Positions 33,301 to 45,457 of a stretch of DNA of 64,000 bases are shown here, one piece after another. This DNA is from Calycina herbarum. Lineage: Eukaryota > Ascomycota > Leotiomycetes > Helotiales > Pezizellaceae. The translations under genes were made by a program, and so were the position numbers. Within the stretch, counting starts at the first letter, position 1. Each line of letters begins with the position of its first letter. Below the pieces are notes generated by a model, which was given only the letters and a program-made list of their open reading frames with translations, was not told where the DNA came from and ran no database searches. The stretch is taken from contig LLEY01000025.1 in the NCBI GenBank assembly GCA_001414485.1, positions 372,001-436,000 on the forward strand, written 5' to 3'.

Positions 33301-35307
33301 AGTCGTATAGGCGACGAGGGGGAAGAGTATCGGACGTAGCTTTAGAGAAAACGTCTACGAGATCCTAGTAGGCTCTGAGGAGGCTTTCTTAGACCTGTAA
33401 GTCGTCTTTTTAATTTATAAGCTTTTTTTCTATTAAGTAATCGATCTTATAAAGAGAGGTACTAAAGGCCATAGCTTCAGTGTCTTATAGGTTACGGCGA
33501 TATATAGTAGCACCGATAATAGCGATGTCTACCGGTGGCAGGTCAAGGCGTACACGTTTCAGGCGCGCTATAGAGGCTTTATAGATATCTAAACCTATAA
33601 GAGCGCGGTTTATATTTCATAAGTTGTTTTAGCAGTCCTAGTACTCGCTATAACATATAGCCAGGGGTGTAGTAGGCGGGCGCGCTAGGATCCGAGGGAC
33701 TGGCAGCTCGTCGACAAGGCTTACAGACAGTTGTAGGTCTTCCTAGTATTTACGTATAACCTGTTCTTCTAGGGCCTAATCGCGGCGATCCGCGTTAGCT
33801 TAGTAATCTAGGTTTAAGGGCCGAGTCTATAGGATCCTAGGATCCAGGAGGCGTAGCCGGACAAGGTTAGGAGAAGGAGGGAGATCTATAGGCTATATAA
33901 GTCGGCGCTGGCAGGGGTTGAGTTATACGTTAAGCTAGTTAAACCATATACGCCTAAGAATGAGGTCTTAATAGCTAGTATTAAGGAGGACTATAGGGAC
34001 GTTGTACTATTTACAGCCGTCTATGTATAAGTAAAGAACAATATAGCGGTCCACGGACTATCGACTCTGTCTATCAAAGCCGCGAACTGTAATAGAAGTA
34101 GGAAGAGTATAAATAGTTAAAGGGAAGAAGCGAGCTAGCCCCTAAGCGAACTTTGTACTAATAAGTACGAAGCCGTTTACTCTAGTATCAGCTAGAGCAG
34201 AGGTTTTAAATCCGTATCTATTAAAAACTAAGTTATAAGAGACTGTGAACTGTTTTCCTCTAAGTAGCTAACTTAGATCGATAGCTAACTAGCCAGGACC
34301 TCGGTAAAGCAAGCTTAGAGGGGAGACTTTCCCTAGACTTGGTTGTTTTCTAACTGTTCTAAGTCGGACGTAGGCTCTACAAGCTTATTAACGTCTGTAA
34401 TAGGCTTAGAGTTCTTAGGGCATTCGCGGGCATAGTGCCCAGTCCTCTTATACTTGAAGTAGGCGTCGTCCGGTTCCTTACAGGCAGGCGTTGGTTTACG
34501 TAATAGTCTGTAAAGGCGGGGGGCCGGGGTAGGGGAGGTTATATAGAACGTAGTTTAAGTAGTAGTAAAAGTTCCAGCTGAGCGGGAGGTAGTAGTAGCA
34601 GTTGCAAGCTAGGGGATAAGACGAGCGGTCCATAAGTTACTTCTACAGAGCTAAAGTCTTCGTAAGTTCTTATTAACAAGTCGACACTTGTTTACTAGGG
34701 CCGTACTTGTAAGTAGGACGTCTAAGAATGGTAAGATAGACTATTATAGAGGTGGTGTAAGCTTGTTATATAAGTCGGGCTATAAGTCGTCTGTCGGGAT
34801 CCGTCTAGTGCCTATAAGGTATAAGAAGCGAGTATAGAAGGTTATGAAAGTCTCGTCATCTCTTATAACAAGCCAGCGGAATTCGATATAGGCGTCCTAC
34901 GCTTCGAACAGGTTCTCTAGGATATCTATAAGATATACGATTATTTCTTTTATAGACTGAAACGGCTTAGGTCCCTTCTAGTAACAGGGCGCGAGATGCT
35001 TCTAAGCAATATCAGCTATATAGTTAAAAACGTAAGCTATCTTTGCTTCCTCTAGCTTAAACATAGAGGCGTTGATAAGGAACTTGTCCTTAATCTAGAT
35101 CTTCTAGTTGTCGAAGGTTAGAGACGAGCTATCTGTTAAGGGCTTAGTATCCTTAAGCTTAACCGTAAACGACCTATGTTATCCAGTTTCGGACAGGGTA
35201 TTCCCTCGTAGAGGGGTACAGACATTGTCTAGTTATTCTCGCAGTAGGCGGACCTGTTTCAGGGCTGTAGCAAGCTGTTAAGTGTCCGTAGGCTGGTCGG
35301 CAGACAT
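30400..35307 (-). pseudogene. Gypsy gag-pol relic
   Basis: Minus strand. Gag opens at ATG 35307 (MSADQPTDTQQ), with a retrotransposon-gag region near 35000 and a zinc knuckle near 34450 whose first cysteines are now Tyr (YFKYKRTGHYARECP), a typical G-to-A outcome. Reverse transcriptase shows LFVKKSNGSL near 33150, YKDQYPLPLIDETLARLGKA near 33060 and the catalytic box [10 protein letters not shown] near 32800. RNase H and integrase follow down to about 30400 with many TAA/TAG stops. These enzymes copy and insert the element; this copy is defective. Confidence 0.85.
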
Positions 35308-35526
35308 TATTATAGACGACTCAGTTATAAGGACAGAGGGTATAGGTAGAAGAGCCCTAGGCTCTTATACGCGGTAGTGGGCGCGGGTACGCGGGGCTAT
35401 ATAAGGCGCCGGTGGCATCTACAGGCGGTCTATATAGACTGTAGGTGTCGTATTAGAATCGTAACGGATATTCTAATCCTTCTCAGGAGCAGTAGTAAAT
35501 AGAGAGAAGAAGGGAGCTTTAGATAA

Positions 35527-35855
35527 TGTAACAAACCTAATCTGCTAGCCCTCTAGTAGTTATCCTTACCTATAGTATATACAGGTATAGCGGATAATTA
35601 GAGAAGTAAGAGGTAGTTTAATTAAAGATCTAAAGCTATAGAAGAGAAGAGAAGGAAAGAGGAGACTTCTAGAGGTCCTATAATATAGAGATAGCTAAGG
35701 AATCGATAAGTTATAGGAATGTCGATCCGTTTATAGAAATGGTTCCTGGCCTAGGTAGGAATGGTTCTAGGCCAGGCCAGGAATAGCAGGCTTTACAGAC
35801 GCCGGCGAGCAGCCGTACGCGAGTCACGTGCTCGGCGGTGGCCAGGTCCGTAACA
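35527..35855 (-). repeat. 5' LTR of the minus-strand gypsy element
   Basis: Equal in length (329 bp) to the copy at 29937-30265. Differences between the two are nearly all C/T or G/A, so RIP prevents simple dating of the insertion. Confidence 0.92.
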
Positions 35856-36777
35856 ATAAATCGGTAGTATTCTAAGCGTATTACAAGTTATATAATATTA
35901 TTACTCTTTACCTACCTCCTTATTCGTCTTATCTAACCCAGCTACTCAACGTTAGGTGTTTTAGTATTCTTAAACGTATATATAGGTGTTAAATCAAGAC
36001 CTTTATTAAGGCTTATATAAACTATATTACTAAGGTCGAGTTCTTTCTTACGTTTTATATAGCCTATAACTAGTTAATAATAACCTAAAATGCTAAAGCT
36101 AGGTTCTATAGAGCTGGTCTAGTACCTCTAGAACCCTAGACTATAATCTTAAAGCTTAATATTAAGTTATAGACTCCTACACCTACTAGACCCTCCTCTG
36201 CCGACGCTACCCCTTAGGTCTCCTAGACTCCTTATAACCCTTCTAAAGCTCTTTCGTAATCAACTCTTGTTAAGGATCGTATTACTCGTTACTAAGGAAG
36301 CTCGCTAACACCTATTTTCTAGACAATCGCTTTATTAGCAAAAGGTATAAAGCGATTAGCCTATAAGGTAACCCTCTTATTAGCTAAGGTCTATATACTT
36401 CGAACAGTAAATGAAGCCTTTAGCAAACGCCGGAGGGCTAAAAATACCCGTGTCCAAGAAAGAGATGCACTTACTATAGAAGATACATAGGACGGATTAG
36501 CCTAGAAGAATACGGAGGAGCAGGTTCGACGTAACAAGCGCTCTAGGGAGGGTAGAGAAGATGAAGGATAAACGACTTAGCGACGTTATAGCACTTATAG
36601 AAAAACTAGTCATAATACGTAGACGTGTTAAGAAGTTGTAGATACATCTAGTTTATTAGATTCCGAGTAGTTTTAATTAATTTAATATGTTATAGTAGTT
36701 TTATTATATTTTAAAGTAGTGGGGTAGGAAAAAATTCACAAGGTCCTGATAATCACGAGGTCCTGGTATACCACGTT

Positions 36778-36954
36778 TTGTGTAAGTGTTCGTCACATAT
36801 GAGGCCCCTGGGGCTAACACGGTTAGCCCCCAAGAGCGCTGTAAATAAGACCTGGATAAGTATATTGTATTATGCCCCTGCACGCTCTCAAACGCTCGCT
36901 CCTGAGGCTGTTCGCAAAGCCTTCGACGAATCAGGAGCGAGTATTTGTATGCCG
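36778..36954 (-). repeat. Split direct repeat B2 (3' terminus)
   Basis: 177 bp, same length as B1. It contains a 9-bp hairpin (GGGGCTAAC/GTTAGCCCC at 36810-36830) and a 10-bp stem TCGCTCCTGA/TCAGGAGCGA (36896-36940) that encloses two smaller stems. It abuts the Fot terminus at 36776-36777. Confidence 0.9.
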
Positions 36955-37117
36955 CTCCGTAAGGAGCAATAGTGATATATTTACAAAGCTAATCTATATA
37001 GCGCTACCTGCCGGATACGGTAGGAAGTAAATAAATCACAACGAACCCCGGTAAATAAGCCTTATATCCTCGTTTCAGCGTCTAGAGCTACCTGCTCCCG
37101 CTCTACCAGATTCCAAG

Positions 37118-37359
37118 TGTTAGGGCTTGTAGCAAGTGCTGATGAATTGAACTACAGAGGCTGTCTATGTACAAGAAGATTCGATTGTCCTTTCCAAGCC
37201 AGAGTCCTTGCCAACTTATATACTCTGTCAGCTCATTCTAGAGGGTTCTGCCAAGAGTACTCTCGAAGGTTCTGTCACGTCCATGCGTTGCTAAGCGAGG
37301 CCACGTGAATACGTCGCTGGAGTACTCCAAGACTTACTCCACGGGTGCAACCCTTGACA
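37118..37359. mobile_element. Solo LTR with CCAAG duplication
   Basis: 242 bp beginning TGTTAGGGCTTG and ending CAACCCTTGACA, flanked by CCAAG at 37113-37117 and 37360-37364. It lies in the spacer between A2 and B2. It is far less AT-rich than its surroundings, so it is probably younger or escaped RIP. No internal element is present. Confidence 0.8.
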
Positions 37360-37421
37360 CCAAGGCTCTATATATCCCTTTTAGTCCCCGGCTCAAGCTA
37401 ATTACAGGGTGGGAGGGATAG

Positions 37422-37547
37422 AAATCGTAAAACCGTCGTTTTTAGAATAGGTGATGCTATAGCCAAGGTATAGACTTTCCCTTGCTTAAGTGTCCGAGGA
37501 AAGCTGATGCTTACGTAAGCTTCTACCACTCCACAAAAACAACTCAT
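37422..37547 (-). repeat. Split direct repeat A2
   Basis: 126 bp, nearly identical to A1 (a few transitions). It contains the palindrome GCTTACGTAAGC. Its outer end joins B1 with no gap, so B1-A2 reproduces a joined-termini (circle-junction) sequence. Confidence 0.9.
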
Positions 37548-37724
37548 TTGTATAAGTGTTCGTCATATATAAGGCCTCTAGGGCTAACACGGTTAGCCCC
37601 CAAGAGCGCTGTAAATAAGACCTAGATAAGTATATTATATTATGCCTCTGCACGCTCTTAAACACTCGCTCCTGAGGCTGTTCGCAAAGCCTTCGACGAA
37701 TCAGGAGCGAGTATTTATGTGCCG
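37548..37724 (-). repeat. Split direct repeat B1
   Basis: 177 bp copy of B2. The differences are almost all transitions, yet the 45-bp three-stem segment is identical in both copies. Confidence 0.9.
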
Positions 37725-38220
37725 TACCAAAGCGTGCTAAGGTAGAGTCTACACCTGTATACGTAATCTAGGCCTAATCTAGGCCTAATCTAAGCCCTTG
37801 TAGTCCAGGCTTAATCAAAGCCCTCGTAGTTAAGACTGATCGAGGTCGCGTATATCGGTTCTTTATAGGAAACGTGTATTAAGCTCTAGTCTAGAACGGA
37901 GGCTTCTTTTGAAGTATCGTTTAAAGGAGTCGCTCTTCTAATAGCTAAGGTCCTAGATATCCTTATACGTAAGACCGTTGTCTAACACGTGTTATACTAC
38001 CCCTCTCCTAAAACTATGTCTAAAGAATTTAATAGGTGTTTATATACTAGCTTTCTTAATCCTGTTTCGAAGCTAGGTAATCATCTAATTTCGTAACATT
38101 AGCTCCCTCTTTAAGGTTGCGAACAGGGGCTCGGTTACCTGTTCCTATAGTATATTGCCCGTCCTAGGATAGTCGATAAGGAGCTCGCAAAGTACTTTAA
38201 CCGGGTATATAGAGGTGTTA

Positions 38221-38683
38221 TATTACGAATCACGGTATACGTAGTAAGTAGTCCAGACGGCGTTCTAACAGGACAAGGCATAATATCCGGGAAAGGAAAG
38301 TAACATAGGAGGAAATCAGTAATACAAAAGACATTAGGGATTTCAGGATCTCACTGTTATAGTAATATTGGAAGTCACGTAGGGTCATGTGACGTGATCG
38401 CCTACATCGCTCTAATCGCCTTGATCGCGAGCGACGCAAGCGACGCGAGCGATATAAGCGACGTACTTAGGAACGAAGGTTCTATATAAGACTGGCACGT
38501 CTGCCATTAGATAAGAGCTTCGTACTTAACTTTAGTTATCAATCTTATTATATTATTTAACATCTTTGATATAAGTAACGAGTTCACTTCTAAGTAAACA
38601 ATCCAGCGTATCTATACTTCTTACCTACATACTAACCTTCGAGACTTAGTCATCTTTGTTTAGTTCGTTTAAGTTTCGTTATA
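38221..38683 (+). repeat. 5' LTR of the chromovirus
   Basis: Begins TATTACGAATCACGG (originally TGTTACG) and ends CGTTATA. It contains a GAGCGACGCAAGCGACG-type short tandem array near 38427-38460 that is shorter in the 3' LTR, explaining the 18-bp length difference. Confidence 0.92.
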
Positions 38684-38699
38684 CTTTAAGCACCTGCTT

Positions 38700-41600
38700 A
38701 GAAGTTCAGTCGCCATAGCCTTAGCAACCCCCGCCGCAGTAGCTAGCCCGAATACTAGTCGAGTCAACGTCGTAAGAACATCTAGAAGTACAACCAGAAG
38801 AACACCTGCCAGTACATAGTTAACTAGGAACGACGACAATATTAGTATACCAGACGCCCCTGAGCCCTACAAGGTTAAAGCACTTAAATCTATTAAAGTT
38901 AAGATGCTAGATACGTATTATAGGAAGCGAAAGGAACTCGACTTATTCCTTCTTTAAATAGACATCTACTTTAACTTTAATTCTAATAAGTTCGAAGATA
39001 ATTATAACTTACGAACTATCTTTACTATCTCCTACCTTAGGGGATCAGCATTAGAATAGGCTTAGCTATACTTAGAAGACTTCTTTAAAAATAAGGATAA
39101 AGACAGAAAGATAGAATTAACTAAGATTATATTTAAATCTTAGAGAGGATTTAAGGCAACTATTAGAAAAGTCTTTAGAGACTTTGATACGATCTAAACA
39201 GCTATATATAAGCTTTTAGAATTATACTAGACCGGATTAGTAATAGATTATACTAATAAGTTTTAATATTATAGAACGAAGTCAGGATAGGACGCGATTA
39301 CTCTTATAGAACTCTTTTACTAAGGATTAAAAATATATATTTATAAGGAAATAGCTAAGTAGAATATATAGTTCTTAACTATTATAGGTATAATTAAGGA
39401 AGTTGTCTAGCTAAATAACCGCCTATATAAATTTAGAAAGAGTAACCCTAGATATAGGGAAAAGAGTAAAGGGTTAGGGAAGTAGAAGCACTCTTATACT
39501 AATAAACATAGTAAGGAGGTAAACGCTATATAAAAGAAAACCTTTCTAAAGAAAGAAGGACTTTCCTAGGAAGAGCGAAATCATCGACGTAAGTAGAACT
39601 TATATTATAATTATAACTAACTAGGCTATAGAGTAAATAAGTATAGTAAGAAGAAAGACTCTAAGAGAAAGAAGCAAATTAATACTACTATTTAATAATA
39701 GGTAGCTTTAACCGATCGTATTAAACTTATAAATAAGGAGCTTAAAGTATAAGGATATAGAACCTAGATTAAAAATAATAAAGGAATTAGTAGTATATAA
39801 GATACTAATAATAATAAAGATCTACTTCTTAAAGAATATTATAATATATAGTTAGTAATAGAATTAGAGCAACCTTTTTAAGAGAAATATAAATTATTAC
39901 TATCGACTAGTTCTTTAGAGACGTTAGATTCATCTTCTAGTTTAAAAGGAGAAATAAGGAATAAAGACTCTAAACTTAGGGAAACTTAGGCTTTCCTTAG
40001 AACCTTTAAACAAGGAAATCGATAGATATATATTAATAACTAGAAACTAGACTTCTAGAGTCCTTATATAATACAAGGGGTTAATCTAACTATCTTAATA
40101 ATATATATAGTTATAAGTAATAATCCTAAAACGATAACTAATTAAGAAACCTAGCTACTCTAAAGTAGGGGATATATAGAAAATATATAATATATTAGAT
40201 AAGATTAGTACGTAGATATAGCAAGTTCTAATAGGATTTAAGAGACGAATTAAAACCCCTTTTCTTAGAACACTACCTAAAGATGTTATACTAAAGGAAT
40301 TCGAGTAATATATTATCGTTATATTAATTAGAAACGATAGGTTAGTATTTAGAAAATACGACTTATAATAACTATTTAGTATACTATTCTAGGAGTAAAG
40401 GGAGCTCGATATAACTAGGTAGGCTAAGACAGAACTAGAAGAATTATACTATCTATTAGTAGGAGAACTATAGTTTATAGAAACAGTTTAAGAAATAATA
40501 GTATAATAGATACGATATAAACTAAGTCTAACTTTAGACTAGTTATTATAGAAACAATTCGAAGGAATATTACTAGAGCTTATTAGAATAGTAGAATATT
40601 ATTAGATATGTAAAGTAGTATTATCAGATGAAGAAGGAGTAGTATTCTTTCCTTAGTCCTAGATTAGAGCTATTAAAGAAAAGAATTTAAAGGATTATAT
40701 ATTTAAAGTTTACTATATAAAACTAGAGATAAGTATACTAGAGGCTACTTTAGATTATCTATATATAAGAGAACTATAGTCTATAAAAGCTATTTTAGAA
40801 ACTAGTTATAAATAGATCTAATATAACTATAGACAAATACTAAAGCAATTTATAAAGGAAATTCCTAAAACTATAGGAATTATAGAATATAGATTAGTAT
40901 ACGAGGTAGTATATATTAATAAGGAAAGAGTAAGATTCTTTCTATAGTATAAGAGTAAGGAGAGAAAGAATTATAATTAAGAAAATCGATCTTTCGAAGT
41001 CTAATATATTAAAGCAAAGTTAGACACTACTTTAAAAGAAAAACAGTTAGTAATAACTATAGAAATAGAAGGAAAAAAGTTATAAGTTATAATAGACTTA
41101 GGAGCAACAGGTAACTTTATTTCCCTAATAGCTTAAGAGAAGCTAAACGTTCTAATTAAAGAAATAAGACTATATTAATTAGAAGTAGTTAATAGAACAG
41201 ACGTTATATATTAAAATAGGATTATTAATTAGTAAACTATTCTAATAAAAATCAATATTAAAGAATACTACTTAGATATACTATTCGATATTATTAAAAT
41301 AGGAAGTAAGGAAGTAATACTTAGTATATTATAGATTTAGGAATATAATCTAGAAATCGACTAGAGAGCTAGGAAGATAACTTTTAGTCGATATAAATAT
41401 AAGGGTTCGCGTTTATAACTTTAAGGCTAGAACAAGGTTAGCACTACCTCTTCTAAAGCGCTAGAACACCTTGCCTAGAGTCCTCTATAGGTTAGTAAGA
41501 AAGCTAATAACAAAATACCTATGTAGTATAGAGAATTTAAGGCTTTGTTTAAAAACCTAGAAGACTTGTAAGCCTTATTAGAACATTGTTTATAAGATTA

Positions 41601-44360
41601 TAAGATTAAATTAAAAGAGGGTTATTATCTCTCGAAGTAGAAGCTTCGGTTATATAACTAGAAAAGCCTATAGAGAATAGAAAGTTATATAAAGGAAGGT
41701 ATTAAGAAGAGATATATTAGAAGATCTAAGTTGCTAATTACCTTAAATATACTTATTATTAAGAAGAAAGACAACTTAGACAAGAGAGTATATATTAATT
41801 ACTAAGAAGTAAATCACACTATAGTTAAGGACGCTTATCTGCTACTACTTAGCTAATACTTATAAGATAAGTTAAGTAAGGTAGTATAATTTATAAAATT
41901 AGATTAATAAAACGCTTATAGACTTATATAGATAAAAGTCAGAGATAAATAAAAGATAGTATTTGCCTTACTATCAGGCCTTTACAAATATACAGTTATA
42001 CTATTTAAACTATATAACATACTAGCTATATATTAGAGATAAAATAATAATATTTTAGAGGATCTTCTAAGAGTAATAGTAATTTATTACCTAGATAATA
42101 TCCTAATCTTCTTAGAAAAAGAAGAAGAATATAAGAGACATGTTAGAGAAGTTTTATAATAACTTATAAAAGTAAACTCTTAGTTAAAACTCTTAAAATA
42201 CGAGTTTAGAGTAACTTAGACACTTTTCCTAGAGTAGGTATTTAGCCTAGGAAAAATAGAAATAGATCTAGTAAAGATCTAAGACGTCTTAAACTAGAAA
42301 TTACTAGAAAATATAAAAGATATACAGTCCTTCTTTAGATTTATAAACTTTTACTATCTATTTATATAAGACTATATAAAGATTACTAAACTAATATTAG
42401 TACTAGTTAAAAAAGCTACTAGGTTTATATAGAATAAATAAGTAGAGAATACTTTTTAGAAAATTAAAGTAAAGTTTATAGAAAAGCCTATTCTATATAA
42501 TTTTAATATAGATAAACTAAGTATAATTAAAACAGACGCCTTAGACATAGTAGTAAGTATGGTTTATCTATAGCTAAATAATAAGGGAAAACTTATACCT
42601 ATTATATATTATTTAAAAACATTTAACCTAGTATAATAAAACTATAGTATATTTGATAAGGAACTGCTTACTATAGTATTAGCTTTAGAATACTAGAGAA
42701 TTTATTTATAGTTAGTAAAATACCTAGTTATAGTTTTATCTAACTATAAGAACTTTAAGATATTTATAACTACTAAAGAACTTATAATAAGACGATTAGC
42801 TAGATAGTTAGAGATATTAGAAGGATTTAACATCGTTATCTAATATATAAAGGAAACGTTGAATACTCGAGCTAATACTCTTAGCTAGAAACCTAGATAC
42901 GAGGGAAACAAGGAGTATAAGAAGATTACGATCTTAAAGACCCTTAAAAATAGAGATTTAGTACCTACTATATACGAAATAGTAGTAATAAACAATATCT
43001 AGATAGATAAAATTTAAAATATATATAAGGGTTATAACTAATATATAAAAGGGAAATTATAGGTTCCTAGCTTATATGTAAAGGAGTTTATATAAGAATA
43101 CTATACTATACTCGCTTACGGTTACTAAGGAATTCGTAAAACCCTTTAGAGGATAAGATAATATTACTATATTAATCGGTTATCTATAATAGTTAAAGAA
43201 GTAATAGCAGAATATAATACCTATACTAGGAATAAAGCTTCCTACTATACTCCTTATAAATAGATAAATACTACTCTAATACTATAGATACCTTAGAAAT
43301 TAATATCTATAGATTTTATTATTAAATTACTAAAATCTAAAGATCTAATAATAGGAGTTAAATATAATATAATCCTAGTTATTATAGAACGACTTACAAA
43401 ATATATAATCCTAGTAGTATATATAGAGTTAAGTATAGCTAAGGAATTAGTATTTATATTCCTTAGAGAAGTAGTCTTAAGATATAAACTACTTAAAGAA
43501 ATACTCTTAAATAGAGATAAGCTCTTTACCTTAAAATTTTAAATCGCTCTTATAGAATAATTAGGTATGAAAAGAAAGCTTTCTATAGCTTTCTACTCTT
43601 AAATAAATAAAAGAAATAAATAGATAAATTAAGTAGTTAAAATATACCTTCGTTATTACGTAAACTACTAGTAAGATAACTAGGTAGAACTGCTACCCTT
43701 AGCATAGTTTGCTTATAACAGTTTAGTAATAGAAACAACACTTATTATACTATTCTATACTAATTTTAAGTATAAATTATCAGCGTATTAAGAACTACTA
43801 TCTACGACTATTAATAACTAACTTACTCGTGTTTATGTCTCGAAAATCAAGAGTCTATATAAGGAACTTATAGAGGACCTGTAATTTATAGTAGAAAGAA
43901 ACGCGTACTACTATAATAAACAACATAGTTAGGAGCTAATACTAAAAGAGGAGGATAAAGTCTACTTAGTATAAAAGAATATTAATATAAAAAGACTAAG
44001 TAATAAACTAGACTATAAAAAACTTAGACTATTTAAAATCAAACAAGTTAGAGGACCTTTAAATTATAAACTAGCGCTACTAAAGACAATGAATATCTAC
44101 CTAGTATTCTATATATCCCTACTCGAACTAGTACTACTGGGAGTACTACTAGCTCTAATTATAGAAATTCAACTAGTTAATCTAAACACTGAATATAAAG
44201 TCGAAAGGATTCTTAACTATAAGATTATTAGAGGTAAGATTAAGTATTTAATTAAATAGTTAGATTACCTATACTTAGAAAACACTTAGGAGCTAGAAAG
44301 CAATCTTAACTATTACTTAGAGGAACTTCGAAAGTTCTACTACTAAAACCTAGAATTACC
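38700..44360 (+). pseudogene. Chromovirus gag-pol relic
   Basis: Plus strand. Gag similarity near 38860-39450 (SYLRGSALEWA-like, then a basic tail); retropepsin as IDLGATGNFIS near 41093; RT with KKKDNLDKRVYINY near 41762 and YYLDNILIF near 42083; RNase H with TDALDIVV near 42532; integrase from about 43080. The C-terminus near 44190-44340 is a chromodomain (EYKVERILNYKIIRGKIKYLIK then LDYLYLENT and ELESNLNYYLEELRKFY), which in chromoviruses directs insertion to marked chromatin. Dozens of TAA/TAG stops make it inactive. Confidence 0.85.
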
Positions 44361-44379
44361 TATATTTCGTAGTTAAAAG

Positions 44380-44923
44380 GGAAAGCCTTAAGAAAAGCCG
44401 AATTAAGGGTCAGCTCGGTAATAAAAGCAGGGTTGTTAGGAGAGGAAGGGGCTACTAGCTAGGCGACCTCTAATTCCCTCTCTTCTTTCTCCTTCTCTGC
44501 TCTTTCTTTCTTGTTAGCCTTATTAAGTTCTTATAGGTTAGTAAGACTATAATAGAGTATCTCTTACTCCTACTTCGTAAGAAAGCGTTATTGTTTTCAT
44601 AAGTAAAGGATCTTCTATATAGCTTCTTCCTAAATCTTATAGGCTGTCTCTTCCTCCTCCTATAACCTCTACTTCTAAGTATTAATAGATTCCTACTTGA
44701 AAAGTAAGGGTATTCGATTTTGTAACTCGATATCATAGGATTTACCCTTCCTAGTATACTCGGAATACTTAGAACTACTAGGAACGCTGATATATTAACG
44801 ACTGGTTTTTGTATTTATATAACGAGTATAAGGAATTATTTCACGTCTTAAACGTTCGATTCAAAAGGCGTTAAGGGTTCTATATTGTTTAAGCTTGTCT
44901 TTTAGGAGAGGTATTAACGACAT
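44380..44923 (-). pseudogene. Antisense coiled-coil ORF of the chromovirus
   Basis: Between the chromodomain and the 3' LTR, the minus strand keeps one reading frame from ATG 44923 to about 44380. It begins MSLIPLLKDKLKQYRTLNAF, passes SKYSEYTRKGKSYDIELQNR, then becomes rich in Glu, Lys and (at TAG/TAA positions) presumed Gln, ending KANKKERAEKEKEERELEVA and a hydrophobic tail. Every interruption except one TGA (expected from CGA) is TAA or TAG, as RIP of CAA/CAG predicts, and no frameshift is needed over about 180 codons. The function is unknown; the middle would form a coiled coil. Confidence 0.6.
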
Positions 44924-45012
44924 AATAGGAACTAGGGAGGCTGCTAGCCTCTTGACAATATTTCTTAGGCTATACTTAAGCGTAGGGATACGCTAGTCTA
45001 AGAAGGGGATAG

Positions 45013-45457
45013 TATTACGAATCACGGTATACGTAGTAAGTAGTCTAGACAGCGTTCTAACAGGATAAGGTATAATATCCGGGAAAGGAAAGTAATATAG
45101 GAGGAAATTAGTAATGTAGAAGATATTAGGGATTTCAGGATCTTACTATTATAGTAATGTTGGAAGTTACGTGGGGTTATGTGACGTGATCGCCTACATC
45201 GCTCTAATCGCCTTAATCACGAGCGATGTAAGCGACGTACTTAGGAACGAAGGTTCTATATAAGACTGGCACGTCTGCTATTAGATAGGAGCTTCGTGCT
45301 TAACTTTAGTTATTAATCTTATTATATTATTTAACATCTTTGATATAAGTAACGAGTTCACTTCTAAGTAAACAATCCGGCGCATCTGTACTTCTTACCT
45401 GTATACTAACCTTCGAGACTTAGTTATCTTTGTTTAGTTCGTTTGAGTTTCGTTACA
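45013..45457 (+). repeat. 3' LTR of the chromovirus
   Basis: 445 bp, ends CGTTACA followed by TSD TGTTA. It differs from the 5' LTR by transitions and by a deletion in the GCGACG tandem array. Confidence 0.92.

Larger units (their letters stand above)
29937..35855 (-). mobile_element. Ty3/gypsy LTR retrotransposon (minus strand)
   Basis: Two 329-bp LTRs, a 5919-bp total and 5-bp duplication ATAAA at 29932-29936 and 35856-35860. On the minus strand a polypurine tract (AAAGAGGGGGGTAA) directly precedes the 3' LTR at 30265, fixing the orientation. The order gag-protease-RT-RNaseH-integrase runs from right to left. RIP is milder than in the chromovirus to the right. Confidence 0.93.
29090..36650 (+). 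pseudogene. Fot/pogo DDE transposase, interrupted and RIP-mutated
   Basis: The plus-strand reading before the gypsy insertion shows the CENP-B-type helix-turn-helix and core motifs: ILDLDIRGFTPRL near 29307, YILELRRGQRVGKNWA near 29370, then FYNFDKTSFIIGVIYAR near 29568 and LGNREWAIAIICINREGLS near 29665. After the insertion at 29937-35860 it resumes with YYKLYNIITLYLPPYSSYL near 35880 and FSILKR near 35961. Deleting the insertion at ATAAA restores the LVLDKHKSYK segment that carries a catalytic Asp. Many TAA/TAG stops, consistent with C-to-T changes, make it inactive. Confidence 0.85.
28992..36776 (+). mobile_element. Fot/pogo (Tc1-mariner) transposon, split by a gypsy element
   Basis: Inverted termini of about 60 bp start ACGTGGTATACCAGGACC at 28992, and the inverse ends at 36776. 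Left TSD TA is at 28990-28991; the right TA is split between T36777 and A49219 by the next element. Without the internal gypsy insertion and its TSD the element is 1861 bp, the usual size for Fot1/Flipper-type elements. Direct repeats of AGGACCTCGTGA lie inside each terminus. Confidence 0.9.
38221..45457 (+). mobile_element. Chromodomain Ty3/gypsy element (chromovirus)
   Basis: 7237 bp, LTRs of 463 and 445 bp, TSD TGTTA at 38216-38220 and 45458-45462. It is very heavily RIP-mutated: long tracts are almost only A, T and G-poor codons, and the LTR start TG has become TA in both copies. It splits the tyrosine-recombinase gene of its host element. Confidence 0.93.

Noticed and set aside
36778..37724. 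The 177-bp direct repeats as LTRs of a small TRIM element
   Set aside because: They have no TG...CA ends or target duplication, and together with the A repeats and the recombinase gene they fit split direct repeats.
44470..44736. 88-residue basic ORF (minus) as a gene
   Set aside because: It is the +1 shadow of the antisense coiled-coil frame; its Arg richness comes from RIP-altered codons.
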